Assembly (NCBI GenBank): GCA_036873135.1 | Contig: JAPTYO010000017.1 | Location: 2,046,001-2,110,000, forward strand | Direction of reading: 5' to 3' | Length of the DNA stretch: 64,000 nucleotides | DNA from: Clarkia xantiana subsp. parviflora | Lineage: Eukaryota > Streptophyta > Magnoliopsida > Myrtales > Onagraceae | Shown here: positions 34,049 to 46,010 of the stretch, piece after piece | Layout of the letters: each line of letters opens with the position of its first letter | Position numbering within the stretch: position 1 is the first letter of the stretch | Translations under genes and position numbers: made by a program | The notes under the pieces: model-generated | What the model was told of the DNA's origin: nothing | Database searches by the model: none | The model's input: the letters and a program-made list of their open reading frames with translations, nothing else

Positions 34049-36225
34049 CTAGACCTCCCCGATTCCGTGGTCAGTCGGGAACTTCAGTTTCTGATGGACA
34101 GTTGAGGCAATTGCCCCTAGCGGGTTGATGGTAGTCCTCCCGATAATGGCATTGTAGGTCCCCGCAGACTCGACCACCACGAACTCTACGTTCCTCTTCT
34201 CCGACTTCCAACAACTCTCGAACTCGACCGGTAAGGTAATTATCCTGACCGGGTAAGAGGTAGAGCCAGAAAATCCGACCATAGGGAAATCCGTAGGCTT
34301 CACGTCCTTCTTGGTTTTCCCCATGGCTTGCAGGGAGTCCATGAACAGAATATCAGAGGAGCTCCGTCCATCAATCAGGATTCGCTTCATCTCGTACCCG
34401 TCCACGTTCAGGGTCACGACCAAAGCATCATCACGCGGGGTCTCCACACCTATCAGGTCCTCCGCTGAGAAGGGAATCACCATTTCTTCTTTCGGAGTCC
34501 AATTTCGGGCCCTCTTGGCCAGCACCACATCAATGGGAATCTGAGAAGCATAGACCTCCCGAGCTGCTGTGGTATCTCCTCCTGCAGCAAGTCCTCCGTG
34601 AATCACATTAATAGTACCCCGCTTCTCCTTGCGGGAATTAGAAGACTCGGGCTTATCCTTCTTCGGGGATCGACCACGGGATCGGGAACGAGACTGCGAT
34701 CGGGATCGGGAACGGGATCGGCCCCGTTGTCCAGCCACAAATTCCTTGAGCTTCCCCTTCTGGATCAGCTTCTCCATCTCTTTCTTCAACTCCCGACAAT
34801 GGTTAGTGTCGTGACCGTTGGCACGATGAAAGCGACAATAACGATCCGTGCGGGCTCCCATGGACTCTCCATCTTTTTTCGGGGGATACCTGGAGATACC
34901 CTGTCGGTCCATCACCGCCAACACAGCACCCATGGAACAAATGAGAGGGGTATAGTGGTCCTCCCGCTTGTCTGATTTCGTGGAACGCTTGTCTTCCCAC
35001 CGATCGGGACGGCCTCGACCCCGACTGCTCTCGGGTTTATCTTTCCTCCTACGATCGTCCGAGGGTTTGAACGACTGCTTCCCTTTGTTTGATTTCGGAG
35101 GGTCAAGGTCTCCTGCAGCTATCTTCGACTCATGGACGTCGATTTGCTGCTTCACCCTCTTCTGCAACGCCTCCATGTTCCACACAGCCTTCTCAGCCAC
35201 GCTGTGCATCAGGTCGGAACCGTATGGTGCTGTCAGGTTCCGAATGAAAGTGCGGATGGTCTCTCCCTCCGACATTTCCTCATCAATCTCGGCCACGCTA
35301 GCAGTGTACCTCTGGTAGTAATGCACCAGATATTCGTCGGGCCTCTGTACCACCACAGCCAGGGATCTCGCGCTTTTCAGGAGGCGCCGACGGCCCTGGT
35401 ACTGCTGGATGAAACGATCATGCATCTGGGTCCAGCTAGAGATGCATCCTGGGGGAAGCCTGAAGAACCACGTCAGGGCCCTCTCACCGAGTGTGCCTGG
35501 GAATAAAACGCACACTATATCATCATTCGGGGCTCTGCCTAGACAAGCCATGACATGCTTCTGGACATGACGGACGGGATCTCCCTCGCCATCATACTCC
35601 TTAATTTTCGGGATGCCCAGTCCAGGCGGGGCAGTGGTGTTCACCAATCGGGGGACGAAGGGATGAGTGGATCGGTCCCTCAGCTCCGACATCATCTTCT
35701 TCTGGTCGCCCATGCAAATGTTCACGATCTTCACCACTTGATCGGGGGTGATAGGGCCATTGAGAGGAATGGTCCTATGCTGCACAGGCCCAGGCCCATC
35801 GACCACGAACTGCTCCGATAAGGCAGGCTCCTTGCCCTTGTCCTGGTGCTCGGGTTGGGCCTCCTGCCCGTCCCGATTCTCCATCAGCGGAGGCGGAGGC
35901 AACTCCTCCTCCTTCTTTTTGGCGGCCTCCCTTCTGTCCAAGAGAGCCTCCATAGCTTCCAAAAATACTGGCATGGCATCCATCACAGCCTTTGCCAAGT
36001 CCGGTTTTGCAGGTGCATCCTGGTCCCTCCTTGGGATCTCTTCCCGGCTCTCCGACGAGTTTCGAATAGAATCCTCGCGATCATCATGATGCCCCCTTGT
36101 TTGGGAAACAGCAGGGGGAAGATCATTCTGATCAACAGTGCGCTCTGGCGGCCCTGAATTCAGAGTTCCAGCAGGGTGGCAGGAACCGCCAGATTGTCCT
36201 TGCTCTTCTTTTGCTTGCCAGCCAT
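34049..36225 (-). pseudogene. Gag-protease of element C
   Basis: ATG at 36225 (MAGKQKKSKDN). A frameshift near 36160 separates it from the 649-residue open part ending at 34049. Gag core: STHPFVPRL, IKEYDGEGDPVRHV, ALTWFFRLPPG and YHQ-like YLVHYYQRYTASV. Next come a basic RGRGRPDRW stretch and a zinc-knuckle-like CRFHRANGHDTNHC (about 34840), then an SR-rich run (RSRSRSRSQSRSRSRGRSP, about 34690). The protease has RILIDGRSSSDIL near 34370, where the usual glycine after the catalytic Asp-Gly is Arg, and ends YNAIIGRTTINP. Its frame stops at 34049 before the RT. Confidence 0.9.
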
Positions 36226-36261
36226 CGAACGGGTAGAATTCACTTTTGCATTTTTCTTCGT

Positions 36262-36279
36262 TCCCACAGACGGCGCCAA
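36262..36279 (-). other. Primer binding site of element C
   Basis: The minus strand reads TTGGCGCCGTCTGTGGGA, directly touching the 5' LTR. Confidence 0.93.
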
Positions 36280-36943
36280 TGTTGGATCACGGTTGGAACT
36301 CCGGTACGTCCTTGACGGAAATTCGAACTCCTTCGCTCCAAGTAATCCTACAAGAAGGGGATAGACCGGGCGGTGACCTAAAATCCCTCTCCGATGCTTA
36401 AATGAGTATCTCGAGGCAGGCAAGCAAGTATCAGTATGTAAGTATGTAAACGTATCAATCCTGAGGTAACTCCTTCCTTTATATAGGGGAGGGGTTACCT
36501 CAGTTACCTGTTGGGATAACTGCCACGTTCCGTTTATCTCGGCAAGTAGCCCACGTTCCGTCTTTTCCGGCCACTTCCCCACTATGTTGATAGTGGATGT
36601 GTTTCTCGGCCTCGTGCTCTGGTGGCAAGTCCCGACAGAAGTCGGGGACTCCAGAGTTATCTCGTTTGGTCACCACTCGGGGCCCCTCGTCATCGGGACA
36701 GGGCCAGCATTCTCAGGGATTTAATATCGGGGACTACTCAAAGGCATATTATCGGGGCCTACTTAAAGGCATATCATCGGGCCTACTTAAAGGCGTAACA
36801 TCGGGAGCGTTCAGCTCATATATCGGGACCGACCTTGTCGGGACCCTTCGTATTGGTCTTCTAAACCTCGTTTGGGGCCCAGTGGGCCTACTTTGCCGTT
36901 TAGTCACCGTTAATGGGCCTAACGGCTATATCAAAACCCATCA
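36280..36943 (-). repeat. 5' LTR of element C
   Basis: 664 bp. Same ends as the 3' LTR, with scattered substitutions (for example TGTTGGATCACGG against TGTTGGATCATGG) and fewer ACTTAAAGG units. TATATAAAGG box on the minus strand near 36479. Drives gag-pol to the left. Confidence 0.94.
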
Positions 36944-37180
36944 CTCTCCAGCTATGCAAAAGGGTAAGCGCAAGAGAAAGGGTAAAGATCTTCAAAAGAA
37001 GGCTAACAAGTCGCCTGGTCCAAACACATTAAGAAAGTTCGAACCTAAGCAAGTTGGTGGCAAGAACAGACAGAAAAAGCACACGTATAGAGGAATCTCG
37101 AACTTGCTTCAGGTGCGGCGTGAAAGGCCACCTGGCTGCAGCCTGTACCAATCCTCCCAGGATACGTTCTGAGGACGAAT
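36944..37180 (+). pseudogene. Ty1/copia gag of element B, 3' part with zinc knuckle
   Basis: Continuation of B gag after the C insertion. It has a lysine-rich stretch (MQKGKRKRKGKDLQKKANK) and, in a shifted frame, a CCHC knuckle CFRCGVKGHLAAAC (about 37105-37150). These join logically to HVASSS at 25862. A frameshift separates the basic part from the knuckle. Confidence 0.88.
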
Positions 37181-38454
37181 GATGAAAGTCATATGTTCTC
37201 AACAAGTTACTACTTCCTGGAGAGTAATTCAATTTCCTCTTTTTGAATTACAGACCCGAGAAGAGGAAGGAGTGTAGAGTTGGAGGAAACGCCCCCGAAT
37301 AAATAAGGATTGAATATGGATATCATCATTACTTGCATGAACTTTTTCCTTTCAATTTTCAGTTAATGAATACTCTTGAATTATGAGTTTCCTTGCGACA
37401 AGCAGGAACCTTTACATCGAGCATGTGTTGAATGCTTGGATTGAGTATCAATCATTTCTATTATTATTCACCTCGAGCCGCTTGATCTTATGAGTCACTA
37501 TTCAAAACATTGCTAATATGAGTGTGATCGTTTTAAATTATTTCTTATTTTTGAGTACTCCTTGAAATATTTAAAATCGTCATGATGAACATGTGCGAAA
37601 CTGATTAAATTGTATTACGGAAACGAAACAACTTCGGCACAGGTAAAAGCTGGTGAGTTGCGCGCGCGAAGCGCGAGGTTCCTCGAAAGATGGAACTCGT
37701 CGATTCGAAATACAAATTCAATACGAAGTGTATTATTAAGTTAATGCGTGTTATATACTTTCATTTGCATTTAAGACCTATTTCGGGTTTTGCTCATTGA
37801 TTTCTCGTAAATCGAGAAGAATTATTCTTTAAAAGCTACCACGATCTCGTAAAGAATCAAATGTTGCAATACGTGAAAACCGAATGCTTAATTCAAGGGT
37901 GGACAAAAACCTTGAAAATGAGTATGCAATGAAAAGGAACGTCCGTTTTAGTGACCACTCCCACTATACGCTTCTAACGATAAGATTGGCTCAAGCATAA
38001 ATAAAGATCATACACTTATAGGACAAAGTCTGAAACATGAATTATTTAACCCAACTTCCGATCTCCTCAAAGGATGATATGATGTTGACTTCCACACATG
38101 TAGAACTTTGTTCCTATAAAATCGGTTATCACAACACCACTTGAGCTATTAACTGGTAATGAGAGGGATCTTACCAAATGAGACATTCCAGTTGCAAACA
38201 TAAACACACATTGTACCAACAACTGCGAAAGCATAGTTGGAACCTAGAATACTGAAAAGTATCTCTATGGCATGCATGTGTACAATAGCTCAGGAGAATA
38301 GTGGTGTGGTCGAACATGAGACGTTACGACACTTGAAGGTGAATTTCCATTGCTATATATACATCAATCGAACGAAGTCTTGATTGAACTAGAGCAGGAT
38401 GATGATGATTAGGTCCAACTTGATTCGAGTGGGAGATTTGAGGAAGCAACACCA
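37181..38454 (+). pseudogene. Degenerate protease-integrase region of element B
   Basis: No open frame longer than about 60 codons, and the usual copia protease and integrase motifs are not readable. The region is still homologous to element A (42100-42770, opposite strand), for example around GTGCGAAACTGATTA and a small GC hairpin at 37657-37673. It therefore belongs to the family and is not a foreign insert. From 38320 the integrase-RT linker starts to be recognisable (SNEVLIELEQDDDD). Confidence 0.6.
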
Positions 38455-40260
38455 GTGAACGATATGGTAAATGAAGATGGAGAAATTTTCATAGTAAATC
38501 TAGTGGGAGGAGTCAATCCAACCACCCAAATCACTGTTGCTGCAGGTGCGAATCAAGTCAAACATTATAATCATGTTCCTGAACTGTTGGATGAAAATCC
38601 TATGATGCTACAACTACCTACTGGTAACAGTAGGAATAGTACAACCAACTTGGTTCCTGGTCTTAGTAACCATGGAATTAATCTCGGAGGTAGAAATCCG
38701 AGACCAAGTGGTCGTCCTAGAAAAGTTGTTGGCAAAGGTTTAAGTAACGCTCTTGTTCCAAGTGTGAGTAATGCCCCCAATAACGAGCATTATTCTGAGT
38801 GGGAGCGGTGTTCAAGTTCAAGATGGGATTAACGAGCCTAGACGCATTCAAAATATCGAACTTCTCCCAATAAGTATCCCATTGAAATAGGGGAGTTATT
38901 CGCTCTGACTTCAGTTGATGAACCGGTAACGGTTAAGCAAGCCATGGATGGACTTCAAGCGAATGAATGGAGGATGAGATCGCCTCTATGAAAGCTAATT
39001 CGGTTTTTCTTTTATTGATTTACCTGCTAACCGCAGAGCCATAGGTGCTATGTGGGTTCGGAAATTGAAAATCATTGTTGATGGAGCCATAGAGCGATTC
39101 AAAACTCGACTCGTTGCGAAAGGATATACCCAACTTCAAGGAGTTGAATTTGATGAGACACATTCACCGACAGTGCGTTACACCACAGTATGGGCCATTT
39201 TGGATTTGGTTGCAAGATCGATCGAGAGCTGCACCAAATGGACTTTAAGACTGCATTCCTCCACGGAAACCTAGAGGAAGAGATCTACCTGGAGGGTTTC
39301 ATTACTCCTGGTAACGAATGTAAAGTTTGTAAACTCCAATGATCTATCTATGGTCTTAAACAATCGTCTCGATAATGGTACCGCAGATTCCATGAGGAAA
39401 TCGTCGGAAACGGATTCGTGAATCTTCACGAGGATCCATGCTTGTACACCAAGACCTCTGGGTCAAAGAAAATCATATTGACATTATATGTAGATGACAT
39501 ACTAATTGCCGTGAACGTTGTGAGTTACATGAATGAATAAAGTCCTCGTTAGCATCTGTATTCGAGATGAAGGATATGGGAGAAGCCACGTACATGCTAG
39601 GCATTAAGATTACTAGGGATCGGGATGCTCGCAAACTATGCCTCTCTGAGATTACAACAAATTGTTGAAAATGTTCAGATTACAAGATGCCAAACCCGTG
39701 GTTACGCCGGTTTTGTTTGGGTGCACGTTGTCGAAACGTGATGACCCAAAAGACCTGGTTGGGCGTGAACATATGAAAAATATCGAATACCTGAGTATGG
39801 TTAGCAGCTTAATGTATGCCATGCAATGCACTCGTCTGGACATCTGTGACGCAGTGGGCCTAGTAGCACAATTCCAATAAGACCTTGGCTATCAACATTT
39901 AAAGGCCGTAAAACGAATTACTCGATACCTGAAAGGTACTACCTATGGAATGTGCTATGAGGGTGGAAAACTATAATTAACTGGGTTCAGTGATGCCGAC
40001 CACATTGGCGATCCGGATGATCGTAAGTCCACCTCAGGAGGAGTATTCCTCCTTGATAATGCCGCAATTTTATGGATGAGCAAGAAGAAATCATGTGTCG
40101 CGATGTCTACGATGGAATCCGAATTCGTAGCCATCTCTAAGAAAACACAGGAAGCGGTCTGGCTTAATAGGCTCTTAATTGAATTGCTTGGCGTCCAGGA
40201 TGGGAGTAAGCTTGTAAAGGTGTACTCTAACAGTCGTAGGAGGGTCAACTTCTGAAATGA
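38455..40260 (+). pseudogene. Linker, reverse transcriptase and RNase H of element B
   Basis: Linker 38455-38832 with a Pro/Asn-rich stretch and RPSGRPRKVVGKG. RT from about 39045: MWVRKLKIIVDG, RLVAKGYTQLQGVEFDETHSPTV, then after a shift FITPGNE and SIYGLKQSS, and the catalytic LYVDDILIA near 39487. RNase H and the connecting segment follow: SDADHIGDPDDRKSTSGGVF, MSTMESEFVAISK, ending near 40250. There are several frameshifts and stops. Same family as A and D. Confidence 0.9.
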
Positions 40261-41222
40261 AATAATGTCGAATGTGGCTAAGCCTAGTCACACAGGCTCG
40301 GCCGTCTTGACGGAGAGGGGGACCTCTACCATATAAGACCGACTAAGAACCATGGTGGCAAACCTGGTTAAGCAGAACGATCATTTGGTTTCAGGGTAAC
40401 AGAATGATCATTTGGTTTTTGGGTAACACGACATGATCACAGTTCTACAAATCGTCGTAACGAACTTTGTTCGTTAAATATCAACATAGTGGGCCAGATG
40501 ACGAATATGTGATAGCGTATGACATTTCCCACTCATTTCTAAATTTAGGTTATTGACGTGCACTTCAAACTACACGTGCCATGTTCGACCACGGGGTTAG
40601 GCTCGGTTTTGCTAGATAGAATCTAGGAAATTCGAATTGCCTTAAACTTCTTCACCTTGAGCATGTGACTGATCCGGGATGCTATATGAAGGAGCATCCA
40701 AAGTATCCTCACGGACTAAGAACTCATACCTAAGTTTAGGCTCAATGTTCGCTTCCCGGCATACGAGCGTAGTGTTGAACAAAAAGGCCATGTGACCACG
40801 TCTTTTGAAACCGGTTGGGTTTGACTAAGGGTATGAGCGATGGGGATGGTCAAGTACACCTGTAATTATCCGACTCTTGCATTCACTAGGTGGCCAACAA
40901 CTTGATATTAGTTGAAGGTTGTGAATACTTTTACGGATGCCCTGAAGGAGTATAAACTGGGAAATTGGAGAATGACAGTATACCTTGGATACAATGCGAC
41001 ACTTTATTATTTTTCCACTGGTTTATTAGACATGGGGAATCAACGTTCCACGGGCGCTACAGCACTCCTAACAGATGAGTAGCACGATGGCCGTCGTGTC
41101 CGCCGGCTGCACGGAAAACATCGTATGAACTATTCAGAGCAGGGTTTGGATCGAAGAACAATTGCAGATGTGCTGGAAAACAACATATTAATAGGAACCC
41201 TGTCATTCCAGCGAGTGGGAGC
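40261..41222 (+). other. 3' non-coding region of element B
   Basis: About 960 bp between RNase H and the 3' LTR with no gene. It is conserved, in reverse orientation, at 44034-44995 in element D, with shared words such as CACACAGGCTCGG and GGTGGCAAACCTGGTTAAGC. Ends in a purine-rich tract GCGAGTGGGAGC before the LTR. Confidence 0.75.
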
Positions 41223-41814
41223 TGTTAGCATTTGGATAATGGGGCGCCGTAATTGTGAGCTTATAAATATAAGCTAGTCACCTAAATAATTAGGTAATGT
41301 CATATTAGGGATTTTAGGCTATGCCTAAAATCCCAATTGAAATGAGAGGCCCAAATTGGGCCTCCCTAGCTAAGTGGCCGGCCGAATTTCACTAGGGAAA
41401 AGGTTGACTTTTGTCCACTGTGCTCCTCTTATAAATAGGGAGTTCTAGGAGGGTTTATAAGTGCTAATCCTCCCCTTCTTTATGGTGAGATTAAAAGAAA
41501 TCCCTCCTACCTATTAACTCCTAGTTTCGGCCGAACTACCCACACACCTAGGAGGTGCCAAATTGGTCAAGGAATTTACTCTGGAGATCAATCCCGCGAA
41601 GAATCGATTGAGGCTTTGCTATGAGGCATAATCCGCGTAGGGATTCTCTAATAGGAACCTCTATGTGAACCGTTCGGCGGATCGTGAACTTCCCTTCAAG
41701 CGATCTAAGGTACACGGAAGCAAAGTAGGTATGTGCACTATCTTCCGCTGGTATTAGTTACCTAGCACATATCTTGATATTGTTTCTGTTGTATCTAACC
41801 CCCGTAATCCTACA
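41223..41814 (+). repeat. 3' LTR of element B
   Basis: 592 bp, TGTTAGCATTTGG to TAATCCTACA. Followed by the target duplication GTTGG. Confidence 0.93.
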
Positions 41815-42770
41815 GTTGGATTGACTCCTTCCACTGTATTTAGTATGAAAATGTCCCCATTCTCATTTACCATGTGATTCACTGGTGTTGCCGCCTTAAA
41901 TCTCACACTCGAAGTAAGTGCGACCTGAACATCATTAGTCTGTTCTAGTTCAATTAAGACTTCATTCGTTTCGATGATACCAAGCGTTGGAAATTCGTCC
42001 TTAAGGAACGTAACGTCTCTGGACTCATGTTCGACCATAACACCATTCTCCTGAGCTGCCACAGACATGTATCCCTTAGAGTTCTCAGACTATGTTATAA
42101 AGATACTTTTCAAACCTCTAGGTTCCAACTTGCCGAATAGGCTGTCGGTCTGATGCGTGTATGCTGCGCAACCTCAAGGTCGCAGCCCGGTAAGATCCAT
42201 CTGTTTACTAGTCTACAGCTCATATGGTGTCGCGATCATCAATTTTGTAGGAACAAGGTTTACTACATGAGTGACAGTCAACTACACATCATATATGAAA
42301 GAGATCGGAAGTTGAATTTGCGACATCACAGTCTTGACCATGTCCTTGAAGTTTGATTTAAGATGCTCCGCCAATCTGATTCGCTAGAGGCGTATCCATA
42401 ATCGCCTTAACTAGAAATTCATTTCATACTTATACTCGGAGGTTTTGTCTACCTCAGTTCGTGCATTAGGTTTTCACTCTTTGCTCGTTTACAATTCTTT
42501 ATGAGAAGTTGTATTAGTATGAAACCCGAAATGGATATATGTGCAGTCAAAATTTTATTTTCGAGCATTAGATCAAATACTTCACTTTAAATTTTTACTT
42601 AGAATCGATGTGTCCTATCTATTGAAGGATTTGCGCGTTGCGCGAGTGTCACGAGCTGTTACCCGTGGTGTAATCTTTTCGTTTCCAAAATTTAATATAA
42701 TCGGTTTCGCACATATTCGATGTTACGATTTATTAATTTAATTTTAACGGAGTACTAACAAATAAGGAAG
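41815..42770 (-). pseudogene. Element A, part 2: linker and degenerate integrase region
   Basis: Resumes exactly where part 1 stopped. The minus-strand frame (SVAAQENGVMVEHESRD ... NEVLIELEQTND ... NENGDIFILN) is the same linker as in B and D. From 42070 to 42770 only nucleotide homology to the integrase region of B remains, without long frames. Confidence 0.8.
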
Positions 42771-43464
42771 AAAATTTATTCTAAGTATACGATCGATGGA
42801 GCACAGATGAATTGGAATATGTGTGTGTGTTATATTTCGGCTAGTCGACCTAGCCGAAAAGAATTTTGGTATTATTCTTAATTATCGGATTTGAAACGAG
42901 CCCGTTGACCGGGTCGATAAATTGATAAGTGAACTGTATTCCGAATTGAATTGATTTCAATAACAATCACTTTATTCAGTAATCCAAAAAATATCGATCA
43001 CCAAAATAATTAGAACAACGATGGTTAAAGTGACAAGAACAAGGATTAACAAAGATAGATTGTTTAGCGAATCTTCAAGCCATGTCGAACATCACACATA
43101 AAAAGAATTCACAAGTGAATCACATCAGATTTGTGTTGTATAAAACATTTTACAACTTTATATACATGGTAAACGAGGCGTACCTGAGACACGCTTTCAT
43201 AAACGGTGTCATGACCCACCGGATTTTCGTTTGAACCTTTTACCGCTCTATTCTAGCAGTTTGAGCATATGAGCGAAGTCGTCCTCCGTCTCATAAATTT
43301 CCTTAGCGTTTTCACCTTCAAATAGTCTCATAATCTTCTTGATCGATCTGATTAGATGTTTGAGTCCATTTTCATCGGTGAACCACGACAAAGGAAACTT
43401 TTTCATGATAGGATAAATCCTTACCCACATATCCCTTTCATTATCAGGGACATGATCAAACATT
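42771..43464 (-). other. Unassigned segment with a 71-codon ORF and an AATAAA signal
   Basis: Homology to B stops near 42770. On the minus strand an ORF from 43463 to 43248 starts MFDHVPDNERDMWVRIYP and contains FPLSWFTDENGL and KKIMRLFEGENAKEIYE. It is rich in acidic and basic residues and unlike gag or pol of any element here. Downstream on the same strand lies a non-coding stretch with AATAAA (about 42971-42976), as in a 3' untranslated region. It may be the end of a captured host transcript, or a divergent gag of A; I cannot tell. Element D is inserted at its right edge (43465). Confidence 0.35.
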
Positions 43465-44033
43465 TGTAAGATTACGGGGATAAATACTACAGAAGCAAAA
43501 CCCTAGATACGTGCATGGTAACTAATACGCGGCGGAAGATAATACACATAGCTACAATATTTCCTGTAGTCACAAGATCACTGAGGGAGTTCTCGATCCG
43601 CCAGACGGTCCCATAGAGGTTCTGGTTAAGGAAACCCTACGCGGATTATGCTCCACAGCAAAGCCTCTTTCGATTCTTCAGCAAGATGGGTCGCCGGAGT
43701 AAATTGCTTGACACAATTTGGCACCTTCTATGGATTAGCTAGGTTCGGCCGAACCACTATGATATTAGGGAAGAGGGATTTATTTCAAACTCACCACAAA
43801 GGAATAGAGAATTAGCTCATTTATAAGAGGCGCAAAGTGGACAAAAGTCCACTTTTCCCTCCATAGAATTCGACTGGCCATATAAGCTAGAGAGGCCCAA
43901 TTTTGAGCGTCATGTCAATTGGGATTTTAGCCCTAGCCCAAAACCCCTAATGTGATATAACCGAATTGTCTTAGGTTATAGGGTTATATTAATGGGCTCC
44001 TTATTACGGCGGCCCAATTTCCATATGCTAACA
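43465..44033 (-). repeat. 3' LTR of element D
   Basis: 569 bp; on the minus strand TGTTAGCATATGG to GTAATCTTACA. Clearly related to, but diverged from, the LTRs of B. TATAAATGAG on the minus strand near 43820. Confidence 0.88.
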
Positions 44034-45000
44034 GCTCCCAGTCGCCGCAATGAGAGGGTGCCTGTTAATATTTTGTCGACCAACACATCAACATTTGTCT
44101 TCGATCCAGCCCTTCTTCGGAATAGGTCGTACGATGTTTTCCGTGCGACGACGGATACGACGAGCTTCATGCTACTCATCTGTTAGGATTGTTGTAGTGC
44201 CCGTAGAACGTTGATTCCCATCTTTAATCAACATGTTAACACAACACTGTACCGCGTTGTATCCTATGTCAACTGTCATTCTCCAATTGCCCAGTTTCCA
44301 CATACTCCTTCAGGGCATGTATACAAGTATTCACAACCTTCAACTAATATAAGGCTGGTGGCCAGCAAGTGAATACAAGAGTCAGAGAATTTCAGGTGTA
44401 CTTTACCATCCCCATCGCTCATACCCTTAGTAAAACTCAACTGGTTTCCAAAGACGTGGTCACTTGGCCTTTTTGTTAGGCACTACGCTCGCCGGGAAGC
44501 AAACATTGAGGTTGACCTTAGGTATGAGTTCTGAGTCCGTGAGGAAACTTTGGATGCTTCTTCATATAGCATCCGGGATACGTAACACGCTCAAGGTGAA
44601 GAATTTTGTGCCCATCCGAATCTCGTGGATTCTGTCTAGCACAGTCGAGCCTAATCCCGTATTTCAAAATGGCACGCATAGTATGATGCGCGCATTTATA
44701 GCATAACCTGAATTTAATCAGGAGTGGGTAATGTCATATGCTATCGCAGATTTGTCATCTGGCCCAGAATGTGAGTATTTGACGGAGAAAGTTCGTCACG
44801 ACGATTTGAAAAATTTAGATCACGTCATGTTACCCCGAAACCAAATGATCGTTTTGCTTAACCAGGTTTGCCACCATGGTTCTTAGTCGTTCTTGATATG
44901 GTAGAGTTCCTCCTCTCCGTCAAGACAACCGAGCCTGTGTGACGAGGCTTGGTCCACATTCGACATTATTTTAACTGGGAGGTTGTCCCTCCTACGACTA
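44034..45000 (-). other. 3' non-coding region of element D
   Basis: Reverse counterpart of 40261-41222 in B. No gene on either strand; the open frame at 44464-44706 has no partner frame in B. Confidence 0.7.
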
Positions 45001-46010
45001 GTTTATAGACCTAAAAATCTGATGTAATTCAAACATTATAAAATCGTAAAAATCATAAAATCAAATTGCAATTCATTTCATTCAAATGTTACTTTAAATC
45101 TCAAAATGTTATCATCCTAATACATACCACTTAAACCTTATGCAGTCCCAGCATTCTAACATACTTTTTGAAAATATCCCTGCGTAAAGGTTTGGTTAAT
45201 GGATCCACCATCATACTCTCAGTGGACAAGTATTCCAATGTGATTAATTTGTCCTCGACCATATTCTTAGCATAATTATATTTTATATCAATGTGCTTTG
45301 CCTGTTATGGTACTTAGGATTCTTAACTGCTGCAAATGCCGCTTGACTTTCAGAGTATACCTTTACAGACTTACCTCCGTCCTCGATGCCAATCAACGCA
45401 GTTAAGAGACTTTTAAGCCAGAATACTTCATGTGCGCTCTTAGAGAGGGCCAAGAATTCGAATTCCATCGTAGACAGCACGAATACTCCTCCTGAGGTGG
45501 ACTTACGATCATCCGGATCGCCACCGTGGTCGGCGTCACTGAATCCTGTCAATTCTAATTTTCCACCCTCATAGCACAGTCCTTAGTCGGCAGTACCTTC
45601 CAGGTATCGAATAATTTGTTTCACGGCCTTTAGATGTTGATGTCAGGGGTCTGATTGGAATCGTGCTACTAGGCCCACAACGTAACAGATGTCTGGAAGA
45701 GTGCATTGGAAGGGATATATCAAGCTGCGAACCATACTAAGTTATTCTCGTGGAACCTGCGATACCATTGCCATGACGATTGTTTAAGACCGTAAATCGA
45801 TCTTTGGAGTTTACAAACCTTACGTTCATTACCTGGAGTAATGAAACCCTCGGTCTGCTCCATATAGATCTCTTCCTCAAGCTTTTTGTGGAGGAATGCA
45901 GTCTTAACATCCATTTGGTGCAGCTCTAGATCCAGGTTTGCAACCAAATCCAAAATGGCCTGGGCTGTGGTGTAACACACAGTCGGTGAGTATGTTTCAT
46001 CAAAGTCCAC
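45001..46010 (-). pseudogene. Reverse transcriptase and RNase H of element D
   Basis: RT fragment 46010-45720: MDFDETYSPTV, LHQMDVKTAFLHKKLEEEIYM and SIYGLKQSSWQWYRRFH. The catalytic YVDD part is missing, since the sequence passes from RRFHENN directly to SMVRSL-like and SDADHGGDPDDRKSTSGG. RNase H runs 45552-45283 with SESQAAFAAVKNPKYH. So D carries an internal deletion that removed the active site of RT. Beyond 45283 the rest is degenerate. Confidence 0.85.

Larger units (their letters stand above)
25863..36943 (-). mobile_element. Element C: near-complete Tat-lineage Ty3/gypsy retrotransposon with antisense ORF
   Basis: 11.1 kb, minus strand. LTRs at 25863-26551 and 36280-36943, primer site beside the right LTR, polypurine tract (minus CTTGGGGGCAAA) beside the left. 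The target duplication is CTCTA/CTCTC, one mismatch. Order from the 5' end: gag-protease, RT, RNase H, second (archaeal-like) RNase H, integrase, tandem repeats, antisense ORF. The double RNase H and antisense ORF are known hallmarks of Tat. LTRs differ by a few percent and a repeat copy, so it is much younger than its host B. Confidence 0.95.
22684..41814 (+). mobile_element. Element B: Ty1/copia retrotransposon, split by element C
   Basis: LTRs at 22684-23279 and 41223-41814 and a perfect target duplication GTTGG (22679-22683 and 41815-41819), which rejoins element A. Without C its own length is about 8 kb. It has a tRNA-iMet primer site, gag, degenerate protease-integrase, RT and RNase H on the plus strand. 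The LTR copies differ at many positions, so the insertion is old; coding is broken by many stops. Confidence 0.93.

Noticed and set aside
33140..34105. 321-codon plus-strand ORF
   Set aside because: It is the antisense shadow of the RT region of element C; no domain or codon pattern of its own.
44464..44706. 80-codon plus-strand ORF
   Set aside because: Not conserved in the homologous tail of B (opposite strand equivalent), so probably chance.
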